NCBI RefSeq assembly: GCF_023205095.1
Contig: NZ_CP046242.1
Span: 1,105,001-1,169,000, forward strand
DNA: 64,000 nt
From: Bizionia sp. M204
Lineage (GTDB): Bacteria; Bacteroidota; Bacteroidia; Flavobacteriales; Flavobacteriaceae
Direction: 5' to 3'
Position 1 is the stretch's first letter. Each line of letters begins with the position of its first letter. Below the pieces are notes generated by a model. The model was not told where the DNA came from and did no database searches. It saw nothing but the letters and a program-made list of their open reading frames with translations. Of the stretch, positions 8,767-16,732 are shown one piece after another. Made by a program: the position numbers and the translations under genes.

Positions 8767-8807
8767 TTATCCTAAAAAAAAGTTATGCCTTTCCATAAGG
8801 ACCATTT

Positions 8808-10979
8808 ATGATACATATTCACGAAAAAACACTCCAAGATCTTGAATTTTCTACAGTTTTACAACAAGTAAGTGAGTTGTGTATTACTCCTTTAGGTCAT
8901 GAAGCTACATTACAAATTGCGCCTTTAAACAATAAAGAGTCTGCTATAAAAGCTTTGGTATTAACCAATGAATATTTAGCATCTTTAATAAATGATAACC
9001 GGATTCCCAATCATGGTTTTGAAACCATTGCCAAGGAATTAAAGCTTTTAAAAATTGAAAACACCTATTTAGAAGCGCATAGCTTAAAAAAAATAGTATC
9101 TATTTCTATTACGGCTAATGATATTATTCTTTTTCTAAAGAAATTTCAAGAGTATTACACCAATTTATATGAATTTGCCTCAGAAATTGAAGTGACCAAA
9201 GTGTTAATTGAAGAAATTGATACAATTATCGATCGCTTTGGTGATGTAAAGGACAATGCATCGTCATTATTATTTGAGTTACGACAAGATATTAATAAAA
9301 TTAAAGGGAAAATCAATCAGAGTTTTTCTTCGGCACTTCACACATATCATCAATTAGAATATCTGGATGATATACGAGAATCTGTAGTAGATAATAAGCG
9401 TGTATTAGCAGTTAAAGCTATGTACAGGCGTAAAGTGCGTGGTTCCATAATGGGAGGCAGTAAAACAGGAAGCATTGTTTATATAGAGCCCGAAACCACA
9501 TTGCAATACACACGTGAGCTAAATAATTTGGAATATGAAGAAAATGAAGAGGTTGTTCGTATTTTAAAATCCCTAACCGATTTCATCAGACCGTTTTTAC
9601 CTCTATTAAAGCAGTATCAAGAATTTTTAACGCAAGTTGATGTTATTTCTGCCAAAGCCAAATATGCCAAATCCATGGATGCTATTTTGCCAGAAATTAG
9701 TGATAACCGCGAGCTATATTTACGAGACGCTTTTCATCCATTACTATATTTAAGTAATAAAAAGAAAAACGAAAAAACATATTCCCAGTCTATTAAATTA
9801 ACTCAAGAAAATCGGATTATTGTTATTTCTGGTCCAAATGCTGGTGGAAAAAGTATCACGTTGAAAACTGTTGGTTTATTACAAATTATGCTCCAGTCTG
9901 GATTTTTAATTCCGGTTCATGAACGTAGTAATGTATTTTTATTTGATAGGATTATCACAGATATTGGTGATAATCAGTCTATTGAAAACCATTTAAGCAC
10001 CTACAGTTATCGCTTAAAGCAGATGAATTACTTCTTGAAGAAATGTAATAAAAACACCCTATTTCTTATTGATGAGTTTGGAACAGGATCAGACCCAGAA
10101 TTGGGAGGTGCGTTAGCCGAAACATTTTTAGAAGAATTTTATCATCGTGAGGCATTTGGAATTATTACTACCCACTACTCCAATCTTAAAATTCTAGCCA
10201 ACGAATTACCGTATATGCAAAATGCTAATATGATGTTCGACGAGAAAACTTTGGAACCCATCTATAAACTAGCATTGGGACAGGCTGGAAGTTCGTTTAC
10301 TTTTGAGGTGGCTCAAAAAAACGGAATTCCTTACAGTTTAATAAATCGTGCCAAAAAGAAAATTGAACGCGGGAAAGTTCGTTTTGATAGAACGATAGCC
10401 AAACTGCAAAAGGAACGCTCAAAATTAGAGAAAACCGAACAATCCTTAAAAGAAAACGAACGCAAGAAGCAAACTGAAGCTGAAAAGCTAGAGGAAATAA
10501 ATATAAAAATCCAGAAAAAATTAGAGAGTTATCAAGAATTGTATGATAGCAATCAGCGACTCATATATTTGGGTCAGAAAATTGATGATTTATCCGAGAA
10601 GTACTTCAATAATAAGCAAAAACGCGAATTGATGAATGAACTATTTAAACTGGTTCAAATTGAAAATTCTAAACGTAAAAAAACAACGGTAAAAAAACAA
10701 AAGGCTGAAAAGGCCAAAGTTGAAAAAGTTAAACAAGAAGCCGAGAAAACAGTTGCTGTTATTAGGAAAAAGAAAAAAGTAGCCAAGGAAAAAGAAAAAA
10801 ACAAACCCGCTGCTCCAAAGCCTATTTTAAAAATTGGGGATCGCGTTCGCATGCAAGATGGTCGTGCCGTTGGAAGCATTGATAGTATTGAAAAAAATAA
10901 AGCTATTGTAAATTATGGTATGTTTACTACCAACGTTAGCATGGACCAATTGGAGCTGGTAGAGGCCATTAAGAAATAA
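8808..10979 (+). CDS. mutS2: MutS2-family ATPase lacking the Smr nuclease domain
   Basis: A 723-residue MutS-family protein without the mismatch-binding N-terminal domains, so it is MutS2 rather than MutS1. The Walker A GPNAGGKS (about 342-349) and Walker B LIDEFGTGSDP (about 420-430) are intact, followed by the THYSNLK switch. After the ATPase come a long charged coiled coil and a K/A/E-rich linker (about 520-670), then a short beta-rich KOW-like end (KIGDRVRMQDGRAVG). The C-terminal Smr endonuclease domain of canonical MutS2 (about 780 residues) is missing. MutS2 proteins act on recombination intermediates or collided ribosomes. The AAGGA ribosome-binding site supports the start. Confidence 0.9.
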   Translation: MIHIHEKTLQDLEFSTVLQQVSELCITPLGHEATLQIAPLNNKESAIKALVLTNEYLASLINDNRIPNHGFETIAKELKLLKIENTYLEAHSLKKIVSISITANDIILFLKKFQEYYTNLYEFASEIEVTKVLIEEIDTIIDRFGDVKDNASSLLFELRQDINKIKGKINQSFSSALHTYHQLEYLDDIRESVVDNKRVLAVKAMYRRKVRGSIMGGSKTGSIVYIEPETTLQYTRELNNLEYEENEEVVRILKSLTDFIRPFLPLLKQYQEFLTQVDVISAKAKYAKSMDAILPEISDNRELYLRDAFHPLLYLSNKKKNEKTYSQSIKLTQENRIIVISGPNAGGKSITLKTVGLLQIMLQSGFLIPVHERSNVFLFDRIITDIGDNQSIENHLSTYSYRLKQMNYFLKKCNKNTLFLIDEFGTGSDPELGGALAETFLEEFYHREAFGIITTHYSNLKILANELPYMQNANMMFDEKTLEPIYKLALGQAGSSFTFEVAQKNGIPYSLINRAKKKIERGKVRFDRTIAKLQKERSKLEKTEQSLKENERKKQTEAEKLEEINIKIQKKLESYQELYDSNQRLIYLGQKIDDLSEKYFNNKQKRELMNELFKLVQIENSKRKKTTVKKQKAEKAKVEKVKQEAEKTVAVIRKKKKVAKEKEKNKPAAPKPILKIGDRVRMQDGRAVGSIDSIEKNKAIVNYGMFTTNVSMDQLELVEAIKK

Positions 10980-11007
10980 GGGGTTGGAATTAGTATAAAT
11001 GATTTTT

Positions 11008-11041
11008 TTGGTCTCTCATAATTAATTCTTGCGTATTTTTG
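11008..11041 (+). promoter_or_regulatory. promoter candidate very close to the DCC-protein start
   Basis: TTG (11008-11010), 23 bases, then TATTTTTG (11034-11041). The -7 box ends only 4 bases before the ATG at 11046, so the transcript may be leaderless. Confidence 0.4.
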
Positions 11042-11045
11042 TAAT

Positions 11046-11465
11046 ATGATAGACGGATTACCAGATAATAAGCAATTAATTCTCTTTGATGGTGTTTGCA
11101 ATTTATGCAATAATGCCATTAATTATGTTATAAAACACGATACACAAAATGTATTTATGTTTGCGCCGTTACAAGGTGAAACTGGTAAACAAATAATTGA
11201 AAAATTTAAAATTGACACAAGCAAAATAGATTCTATTTTGCTTTATTCTTCAGAAAATAAACTGTCCTACAAATCTACTGCTGCACTCAAAATAGCTTGG
11301 AAACTTGGATTTCCACGTAATTTATTAGCCGTTTTTTTCATAATTCCAGCTTTTTTAAGAAACTGGGTTTATGAATTTATAGCTAAAAACAGATATAAAT
11401 GGTTTGGTAAAAAAGATGCCTGTATGCTGCCTACAAAAGAATTACAAGCAAAGTTTCTAAATTAA
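11046..11465 (+). CDS. DCC-family thiol-disulfide oxidoreductase-like protein (DUF393)
   Basis: A 139-residue protein carrying the family's signature near the N-terminus, LFDGVCNLCNNAINYV, with the C18-x-x-C21 pair after the conserved D-G, and later SYKSTAALKIAWKLGFP. The family has a thioredoxin-like fold and is predicted to handle disulfides; its physiological role is poorly defined. The segment around residues 95-115 is hydrophobic and may associate with the membrane. It stands alone between mutS2 and the broken outer-membrane protein gene. Confidence 0.88.
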   Translation: MIDGLPDNKQLILFDGVCNLCNNAINYVIKHDTQNVFMFAPLQGETGKQIIEKFKIDTSKIDSILLYSSENKLSYKSTAALKIAWKLGFPRNLLAVFFIIPAFLRNWVYEFIAKNRYKWFGKKDACMLPTKELQAKFLN

Positions 11466-11501
11466 CTGATTTATTATTTTTTTATTATACTTTTGATTAA
11501 T

Positions 11502-12245
11502 ATGAAAAACCTAACCAAACATATCGTAATCTTGGCCGCTTTCATGGCTTATAATCAGGCTTTTTCACAGGAACTAAAGGATACTAATAGCTTTAAAACT
11601 CATAAAAATGAAGTATCTCTTGAGCTATTACAATTACTTAATGGTGTATATCAAATATCTTATGAACGTAGTTTTTTCGATAATTTTTCGGCATCACTGG
11701 CAGCAGGTTATAAAGGAAAATCAGGGTTAATAGGCTTTTCTGGAATTGATAAACCAAAATTGAAAACTGGTGATATTTTTTATACAGGGTTTCAAATTAT
11801 ACCAGAAGTCAGATAATATTTACCTAAAACTTCAAAAACAGCTTTAACCGGCTTCTACATTGGTGCCTATTATAAATACTCTAATTATAAATCAGAATTA
11901 GACGGCTCTTATACAGGCACAGATGGGTTTATTTACGACTTGGAATTCGATATGAAACTTGATATTAGTTCCGTAGGATTAATGCTTGGTTATAAGCTAC
12001 CAATTACCAAACATTTAAATATCGATTTTATAATTGCAGGTCCAGGTGCTGGGAATTATAATTTTAAATTTATAAATAAAAAGGATTTACCAGAAGAGTT
12101 TTATGAAGATTTAAATCAAGCTTTAGAAGATTACAGTATTTTAGATTTTATAAATGGAGATTTTAGATTCTCCCAAGTCAATAATAGGTCGCAGTTTAAT
12201 GCCTTTTCATTCAGATATGGTATTTCATTGGGCTATACATTTTAA
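11502..12245 (+). pseudogene. outer-membrane beta-barrel protein gene interrupted by one in-frame TAA
   Basis: One reading frame runs from ATG 11502 to TAA 12243-12245 with a single nonsense codon at 11814-11816. The N-terminal piece has a signal peptide (MKNLTKHIVILAAFMAYNQAFS) and barrel strands (VSLELLQLLNGVYQISYERSF); reading continues in the same frame after the stop as YLPKTSKTALTGFYIGAYY and ends with the aromatic FRYGISLGYTF expected of a barrel. The pieces join without any frameshift into a 247-residue DUF3575-like protein. Either the gene is newly inactivated, the stop is read through, or it is a base-call error. A TTG at 11493 is a less likely start. Confidence 0.75.
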
Positions 12246-12273
12246 TATCCGATAATTAATTAAATCAAAAACA

Positions 12274-12945
12274 ATGAAAAAAACGCTTAAATTAACAGCC
12301 ATCTTATTAATGGTAATTACCTCTAGTTGTTCTGGAATAAAAGTTTTAGATGCTTGGAAATCAGATTCATCTGCAAACATTAAGGATAACAACATTCTTG
12401 TTATTTCAAGAACAGAAAATAAACAAGCACGTATAGCTTTTGAGCAAGAAATAGCAAAACAACTACGAGCAAAAGGTATGAAAGCTACTGAAAGCTTTAA
12501 GGAAATGCCAAACTTTAATCATGATACAGAATTAACGGAAGCACAACAAAAAAACTTCAAGGCATTTTTAGAAAACGAGGGTTATGATGCGGTTATCGTT
12601 ACTGTTGTAAAAGATTACCAAGAGCGCACAGAAACAACGCAAGATGGCGGGTATTACGCTGGTGCTAGTTATTATCCATCCTACTTCCCTGGCTATTATG
12701 GTGGTTTCTATGGTTATTACGGAAACAGAATGTCCTACTCAACTTATGGAAGTTATGTGCCTATGAGCTCTACAACCCAGGTTGTAAAAACATACATCGT
12801 GGAAACTGTGGCTTATGATTTAACTCAAGAAGATGGTAAGCAACTTGCTGCTGTGGTAACGACTAAAATAGACGACCCACAAAATGTAACTAAAAACGCG
12901 GTGGAATACACGGAGAAAATTACAAAAGCATTAACCTCTAAATAA
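12274..12945 (+). CDS. lipoprotein with Tyr/Gly-rich segment
   Basis: A 223-residue protein with a clear lipoprotein signal (VITSSC, acceptor C19). The N-terminal domain (about 20-120) includes GIKVLDAWKSD, NNILVISRTENKQARIAFE and GYDAVIVTVVKDYQERTE, then a Y/G/P/S-rich stretch (about 125-160), and a final strand-rich part (VVKTYIVETVAYDL). The layout resembles small periplasmic lipoproteins that bind other envelope parts, but I do not recognise a named family with confidence. A strong terminator follows. Confidence 0.75.
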   Translation: MKKTLKLTAILLMVITSSCSGIKVLDAWKSDSSANIKDNNILVISRTENKQARIAFEQEIAKQLRAKGMKATESFKEMPNFNHDTELTEAQQKNFKAFLENEGYDAVIVTVVKDYQERTETTQDGGYYAGASYYPSYFPGYYGGFYGYYGNRMSYSTYGSYVPMSSTTQVVKTYIVETVAYDLTQEDGKQLAAVVTTKIDDPQNVTKNAVEYTEKITKALTSK

Positions 12946-12969
12946 AAAAGTAATTTATTAGTATTTTTT

Positions 12970-12997
12970 AAAGCCTTGAAACTTTTAAGGCTTTTTT
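12970..12997 (+). terminator. rho-independent terminator
   Basis: AAAGCCTT (12970-12977) pairs with AAGGCTTT (12987-12994), followed by a T run. It lies 25 bases after the lipoprotein stop. Confidence 0.75.
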
Positions 12998-13054
12998 CTG
13001 TTATAAAGCGAAAATTATAACACTTATTAACAACTATTCTAGACTAATTAAAAC

Positions 13055-13062
13055 TACTTTTG
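13055..13062 (+). promoter_or_regulatory. -7 box candidate for the RarD-like gene
   Basis: TACTTTTG matches TAnnTTTG, 20 bases before the ATG at 13083. No TTG element is obvious. Confidence 0.3.
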
Positions 13063-13082
13063 CCGATTAATTATTTCTGCCA

Positions 13083-13994
13083 ATGAACATAACAAAGTAT
13101 TATATTGCTGCCACTCTTGCCTTTACCATTTGGGGGTTCTTTAGTCTAGTTTTAAAACCGTTATCTAACTTTTCTGCATTTGATATTTTGAGCTATCGCT
13201 CGATTGTTTCTGTTGCAATAATGTTAATAGTTACCTTATTTTTTAGACCAAAGGTTTTAAAAAAGAATGTAGGTTTATTTAAATCATTGGAAAAAAAGGA
13301 ACGAATTAGGATTCTTGTAATTAATATGCTTAGTGGTTTCTTTTTAGCCTTTAATTGGTATATTTTTATTTATGTTATGAACAATGTTAGCGTGAAAGCC
13401 ACATCTTTAGCCTATTTAATTTGTCCAATTCTAACCATGGTTTTGGCCTTTATTATTTTAAAGGAAAAACTCTTCAAACTTCAATGGTTTTCAGTAGTAT
13501 TGAGCTTTGCAGCCTGTATTCTACTATCGTTGGGCAACTTTACGGATTTACTTTACAGTATGATTATTGCATTAACCTATGCTATTTATTTAGTCTTGCA
13601 ACGAAGAAATCAGGAGTTAGATCGGTTTTTAATTCTTACAGTTCAAATTGTTTTTGCAGTCATTATTTTAAGTCCATTTTTCCTAACCTACGAGTATCAA
13701 ACGCCTAAAACAAGCTTTTTTTATAGCATGATTGCTTTAATAGCAATAGGATTTACCATTATACCCATGTTTTTAAACATCTACGCGCTGCGAGGTTTAA
13801 ATTCCTCCGTGGTTGGTATATTTATTTATTTGAATCCTTTGATTAATTTTTTCCTAGCAGTCTTTTATTTTAAAGAAACAATTACTGTCATGCAAGGTGT
13901 TAGTTATGGACTAATTATTATTTCCATTATTATTTTTAATATACCAGCTTTAAAACATCGTATTAATAGAAGGCGTGCAGCACATATTCAATAA
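13083..13994 (+). CDS. EamA/RarD-like drug/metabolite exporter
   Basis: A 303-residue protein with about 10 transmembrane segments in two EamA repeats. The opening AATLAFTIWGFFSLVLKPL and AFDILSYRSIVSV resemble the RarD branch, and the second repeat carries PLINFFLAVFYFKETIT. Transporters of this fold export amino acids, drugs or metabolites; the substrate is not predictable. The C-terminus is basic (HRINRRRAAH), consistent with a cytosolic end. A long terminator hairpin begins right at the stop codon. Confidence 0.88.
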   Translation: MNITKYYIAATLAFTIWGFFSLVLKPLSNFSAFDILSYRSIVSVAIMLIVTLFFRPKVLKKNVGLFKSLEKKERIRILVINMLSGFFLAFNWYIFIYVMNNVSVKATSLAYLICPILTMVLAFIILKEKLFKLQWFSVVLSFAACILLSLGNFTDLLYSMIIALTYAIYLVLQRRNQELDRFLILTVQIVFAVIILSPFFLTYEYQTPKTSFFYSMIALIAIGFTIIPMFLNIYALRGLNSSVVGIFIYLNPLINFFLAVFYFKETITVMQGVSYGLIIISIIIFNIPALKHRINRRRAAHIQ

Positions 13995-14028
13995 AAAAAG
14001 GTCCTGAAGTATATCAAGACCTTTTTTT
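13994..14028 (+). terminator. rho-independent terminator
   Basis: A-rich AAAAAAGGTC (13994-14003) pairs with GACCTTTTTTT (14018-14028), immediately after the RarD-like gene. Confidence 0.75.
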
Positions 14029-14339
14029 AAACTAACCTAAAATTAAACTTAAAATAAAAAAACTAAACTAAACTAAACTAAACTATCGTTAAAGTGTTTA
14101 GCACCAATGTTTTAATTATTCAAATGTACTTATCTTAAAGCAAAGAAACTTTATATAATCGTTAAACTGAATTTATATTTGTTAAGACAAACTTTTTTGT
14201 AAAAAATATCTATGAAATACCAATTACCGTTTCATTTTATTTGTTTTATGGAGATACTCGAAGTCTTTTAGTTTTATCAAACAAACTAATAATGGTAATT
14301 TTGACTTTCATTATTTATTAAAAATTTTAAACTTTAAGC
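14029..14339. other. gene-free stretch with a short tandem repeat
   Basis: About 310 bases between a terminator and the next gene. It holds five AACTA copies (14061-14085) and one -7 box-like TATATTTG (14174-14181, 159 bases before the next start). The longest minus-strand frame I could read (21 codons) has no coding signs. I see nothing else in it. Confidence 0.6.
14061..14085. repeat. AACTA x5 tandem repeat
   Basis: Five perfect head-to-tail copies of AACTA, flanked upstream by A-rich sequence with related imperfect units. Confidence 0.9.
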
Positions 14340-15116
14340 GTGGCAAAAAAGCTCAATAAAACAGAACTGAAAACCTTTTTAGATGAAAAAGTTGCACAAT
14401 ATAATACACGTGATTTTCTTGAAACGGATCCTATTAAAATCCCGCATACCTTCTCTAAAAAAGAAGATATAGAAATTGCAGCCTTTTTAACCGCAACCAT
14501 TGCTTGGGGAAATAGAAAAAGTATTATTAATAATGCGCAACGCATGATGCAGCTATTAGATCAAGAACCCTATCAATTTATCATAAATCATAAGGAATCG
14601 GATTTAAAAGCACTGGAACCGTTTGTTCATAGAACCTTTAACGGTTTAGATTTTATTACTTTTATAAGTGGCTTACAGCATGTTTATACCAATCACAACG
14701 GGTTGGAAGCTGTTTTTGAGAAACATGCCGAGGCTTCAAGTCTACAATCTGCTATTCATCATTTTAAAAAGGTGTTTTTTGAAATTGAACATTTGCCTAG
14801 AACCCAAAAACATATTTCAGATCCTTTAAAGAATTCAGCAGCCAAACGCATTAATATGTTTTTACGTTGGATGGTAAGACCTGAAAATACAGGTGTCGAC
14901 TTCGGAATTTGGAAATCCCTTTATACCAAACAACTATCTTGTCCGTTGGATGTTCACTCTGGGAATGTAGCTAGAAAACTAGGTTTATTAACCAGAAAAC
15001 AAAATGATGGTAAAGCATTATTAGAATTAGATACCAATCTCCGAAAGTTAGATGCTAATGACCCTGTAAAATATGATTTTGCCCTTTTTGGGCTTGGCGT
15101 TTTTGAAAGCTTCTAA
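14340..15116 (+). CDS. TIGR02757 family protein (DUF2400)
   Basis: A 258-residue soluble protein matching TIGR02757, with the family's conserved MFLRWMVR, LSCPLDVHSGNVARKLGLL and KYDFALFGLGVFE blocks. The D-x-H in PLDVHSG could be catalytic or structural, but no function has been assigned to the family to my knowledge. The start is GTG at 14340; no ATG is available nearby in frame. It is followed after 46 bases by the S10 peptidase gene and may be transcribed with it. Confidence 0.85.
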   Translation: MAKKLNKTELKTFLDEKVAQYNTRDFLETDPIKIPHTFSKKEDIEIAAFLTATIAWGNRKSIINNAQRMMQLLDQEPYQFIINHKESDLKALEPFVHRTFNGLDFITFISGLQHVYTNHNGLEAVFEKHAEASSLQSAIHHFKKVFFEIEHLPRTQKHISDPLKNSAAKRINMFLRWMVRPENTGVDFGIWKSLYTKQLSCPLDVHSGNVARKLGLLTRKQNDGKALLELDTNLRKLDANDPVKYDFALFGLGVFESF

Positions 15117-15162
15117 CTAAATTCAGTATCTTTAAATTTTATATTAATTCACAATCCTTTTT

Positions 15163-16647
15163 ATGAAAAAACTATTTTTTATTTTCAGTGTTTTATCGTT
15201 TATCCAAATTCATTCTCAAAATAGAAAAATCCCGGTAGACACCATGGTTGTTACTAATCACAGTACAACTATTAATGGTATTGGTATGAATTATTCAGCA
15301 ACAACAGGAACACAACCTGTTTGGAATTCGGATGGAGAACCTATGGCCACACTATTTTACACCTACTATCAACGCAGTAATGTGAAAGACAAGGCAAACC
15401 GACCTTTGGTAATTTCATTTAATGGTGGGCCAGGCTCGGCTTCTGTTTGGATGCATGTTGCTTATACAGGACCACAAATATTAAAAATTGATGATGAAGG
15501 TTATCCTGTTCAGCCTTATGGCGTAAAAACGAACCCATACTCTATTCTAGATGTCGCTGATATTGTTTTTGTAAATCCCGTAAATACTGGCTATTCACGA
15601 ATGGTAGAAGATAAAGATGGTAAACTACCAGACCGGAAAAACTTTTTCGGAATTAATGCCGACATTAGTTATTTGGCTGAATGGATAAATACGTTTGTAA
15701 CACGACATAATCGTTGGGAATCGCCCAAATATTTAATAGGTGAAAGTTATGGTGGTCCAAGAGTTATGGGTTTAGCTGAAGAGTTACAAAACAACCAATG
15801 GATGTATTTAAATGGTGTTATTTTGGTGTCTCCTGCCGATTATAAAATTTACTCTACCGATCAACCTATTTATTCCGCGTTGAATTTACCATACTTTACA
15901 GCTGCGGCTTGGCATCAAAAAGCGTTAGCTCCTGCCCTTCAACAAAAGGATTTATCGGAAATATTACCAGAAGTTGAAGCCTATGCTATAGATAAACTTA
16001 TGCCAGCCATTGCAAGAGGTGGATTTATTTCTGAAGCAGAACGGAATGCCGTAGCTGAAAAAATGAGCTTATATTCAGGTTTAAGTCAATCATCAATTTT
16101 AGATCATAATTTAAATATCCCGACTAGTTTTTTCTGGAAAGAATTATTACGTGATCGTGGTTATACTATTGGAAGATTAGATTCTCGCTATTTAGGCATT
16201 GATAAAATGGCTGCTGGAAATTCACCAGACTACAATGCGGAATTATCATCTTGGTTACATTCCTTTACGCCTGCAATTAATTTTTATTTGCGAGAACATT
16301 TAGATTTTAGGACAGACGTAAAATATAATATGTTTGGTGATGTGCATCCTTGGGACAGACAACATGATAACACTAGAGATCGATTACGCCAAGCAATGGC
16401 TCAAAATCCGTATTTAAAGGTCTTGGTGCAATCTGGTTATTATGATGGTGCTACCACCTATTTTGCTGCTAAATATACAGTTGGACAATTAGATCCTTCT
16501 GGCACTATGAAAGATCGTTTTATATTTAAGGCTTACAGAAGTGGACACATGATGTATTTACGTAAAGAAGATTTAAAGTCGTCCAACGATGATATTCGTG
16601 ACTTTATTAAAAACTCATTATCAAATGGTAAATCGGCTAAATATTAG
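15163..16647 (+). CDS. secreted S10-family serine carboxypeptidase-like enzyme
   Basis: A 494-residue protein with a signal peptide (MKKLFFIFSVLSFIQIHS, cut before or at Q). It shows the S10 hallmarks: SFNGGPGSAS (about 85-94, oxyanion side), nucleophile S195 in GESYGG, an acidic loop in QSGYYDGAT, and the late histidine in RSGHMMYL. Serine carboxypeptidases release C-terminal residues from peptides; in this family they act outside the cytosol, here most likely in the periplasm. It converges on the M61 peptidase gene across a strong shared terminator. Confidence 0.92.
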   Translation: MKKLFFIFSVLSFIQIHSQNRKIPVDTMVVTNHSTTINGIGMNYSATTGTQPVWNSDGEPMATLFYTYYQRSNVKDKANRPLVISFNGGPGSASVWMHVAYTGPQILKIDDEGYPVQPYGVKTNPYSILDVADIVFVNPVNTGYSRMVEDKDGKLPDRKNFFGINADISYLAEWINTFVTRHNRWESPKYLIGESYGGPRVMGLAEELQNNQWMYLNGVILVSPADYKIYSTDQPIYSALNLPYFTAAAWHQKALAPALQQKDLSEILPEVEAYAIDKLMPAIARGGFISEAERNAVAEKMSLYSGLSQSSILDHNLNIPTSFFWKELLRDRGYTIGRLDSRYLGIDKMAAGNSPDYNAELSSWLHSFTPAINFYLREHLDFRTDVKYNMFGDVHPWDRQHDNTRDRLRQAMAQNPYLKVLVQSGYYDGATTYFAAKYTVGQLDPSGTMKDRFIFKAYRSGHMMYLRKEDLKSSNDDIRDFIKNSLSNGKSAKY

Positions 16648-16680
16648 GTTCTAGATTTCACCAAGTTTCTTAAAACAAAA

Positions 16681-16716
16681 AACACCTGATGAAGCGAATC
16701 ATCAGGTGTTTTTTTA
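16681..16716. terminator. bidirectional rho-independent terminator
   Basis: AACACCTGATGA-loop-TCATCAGGTGTT (16681-16710) with A's before and T's after serves both the S10 (+) and M61 (-) genes. Confidence 0.85.
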
Positions 16717-16732
16717 TTTTTAAATAATTAAA

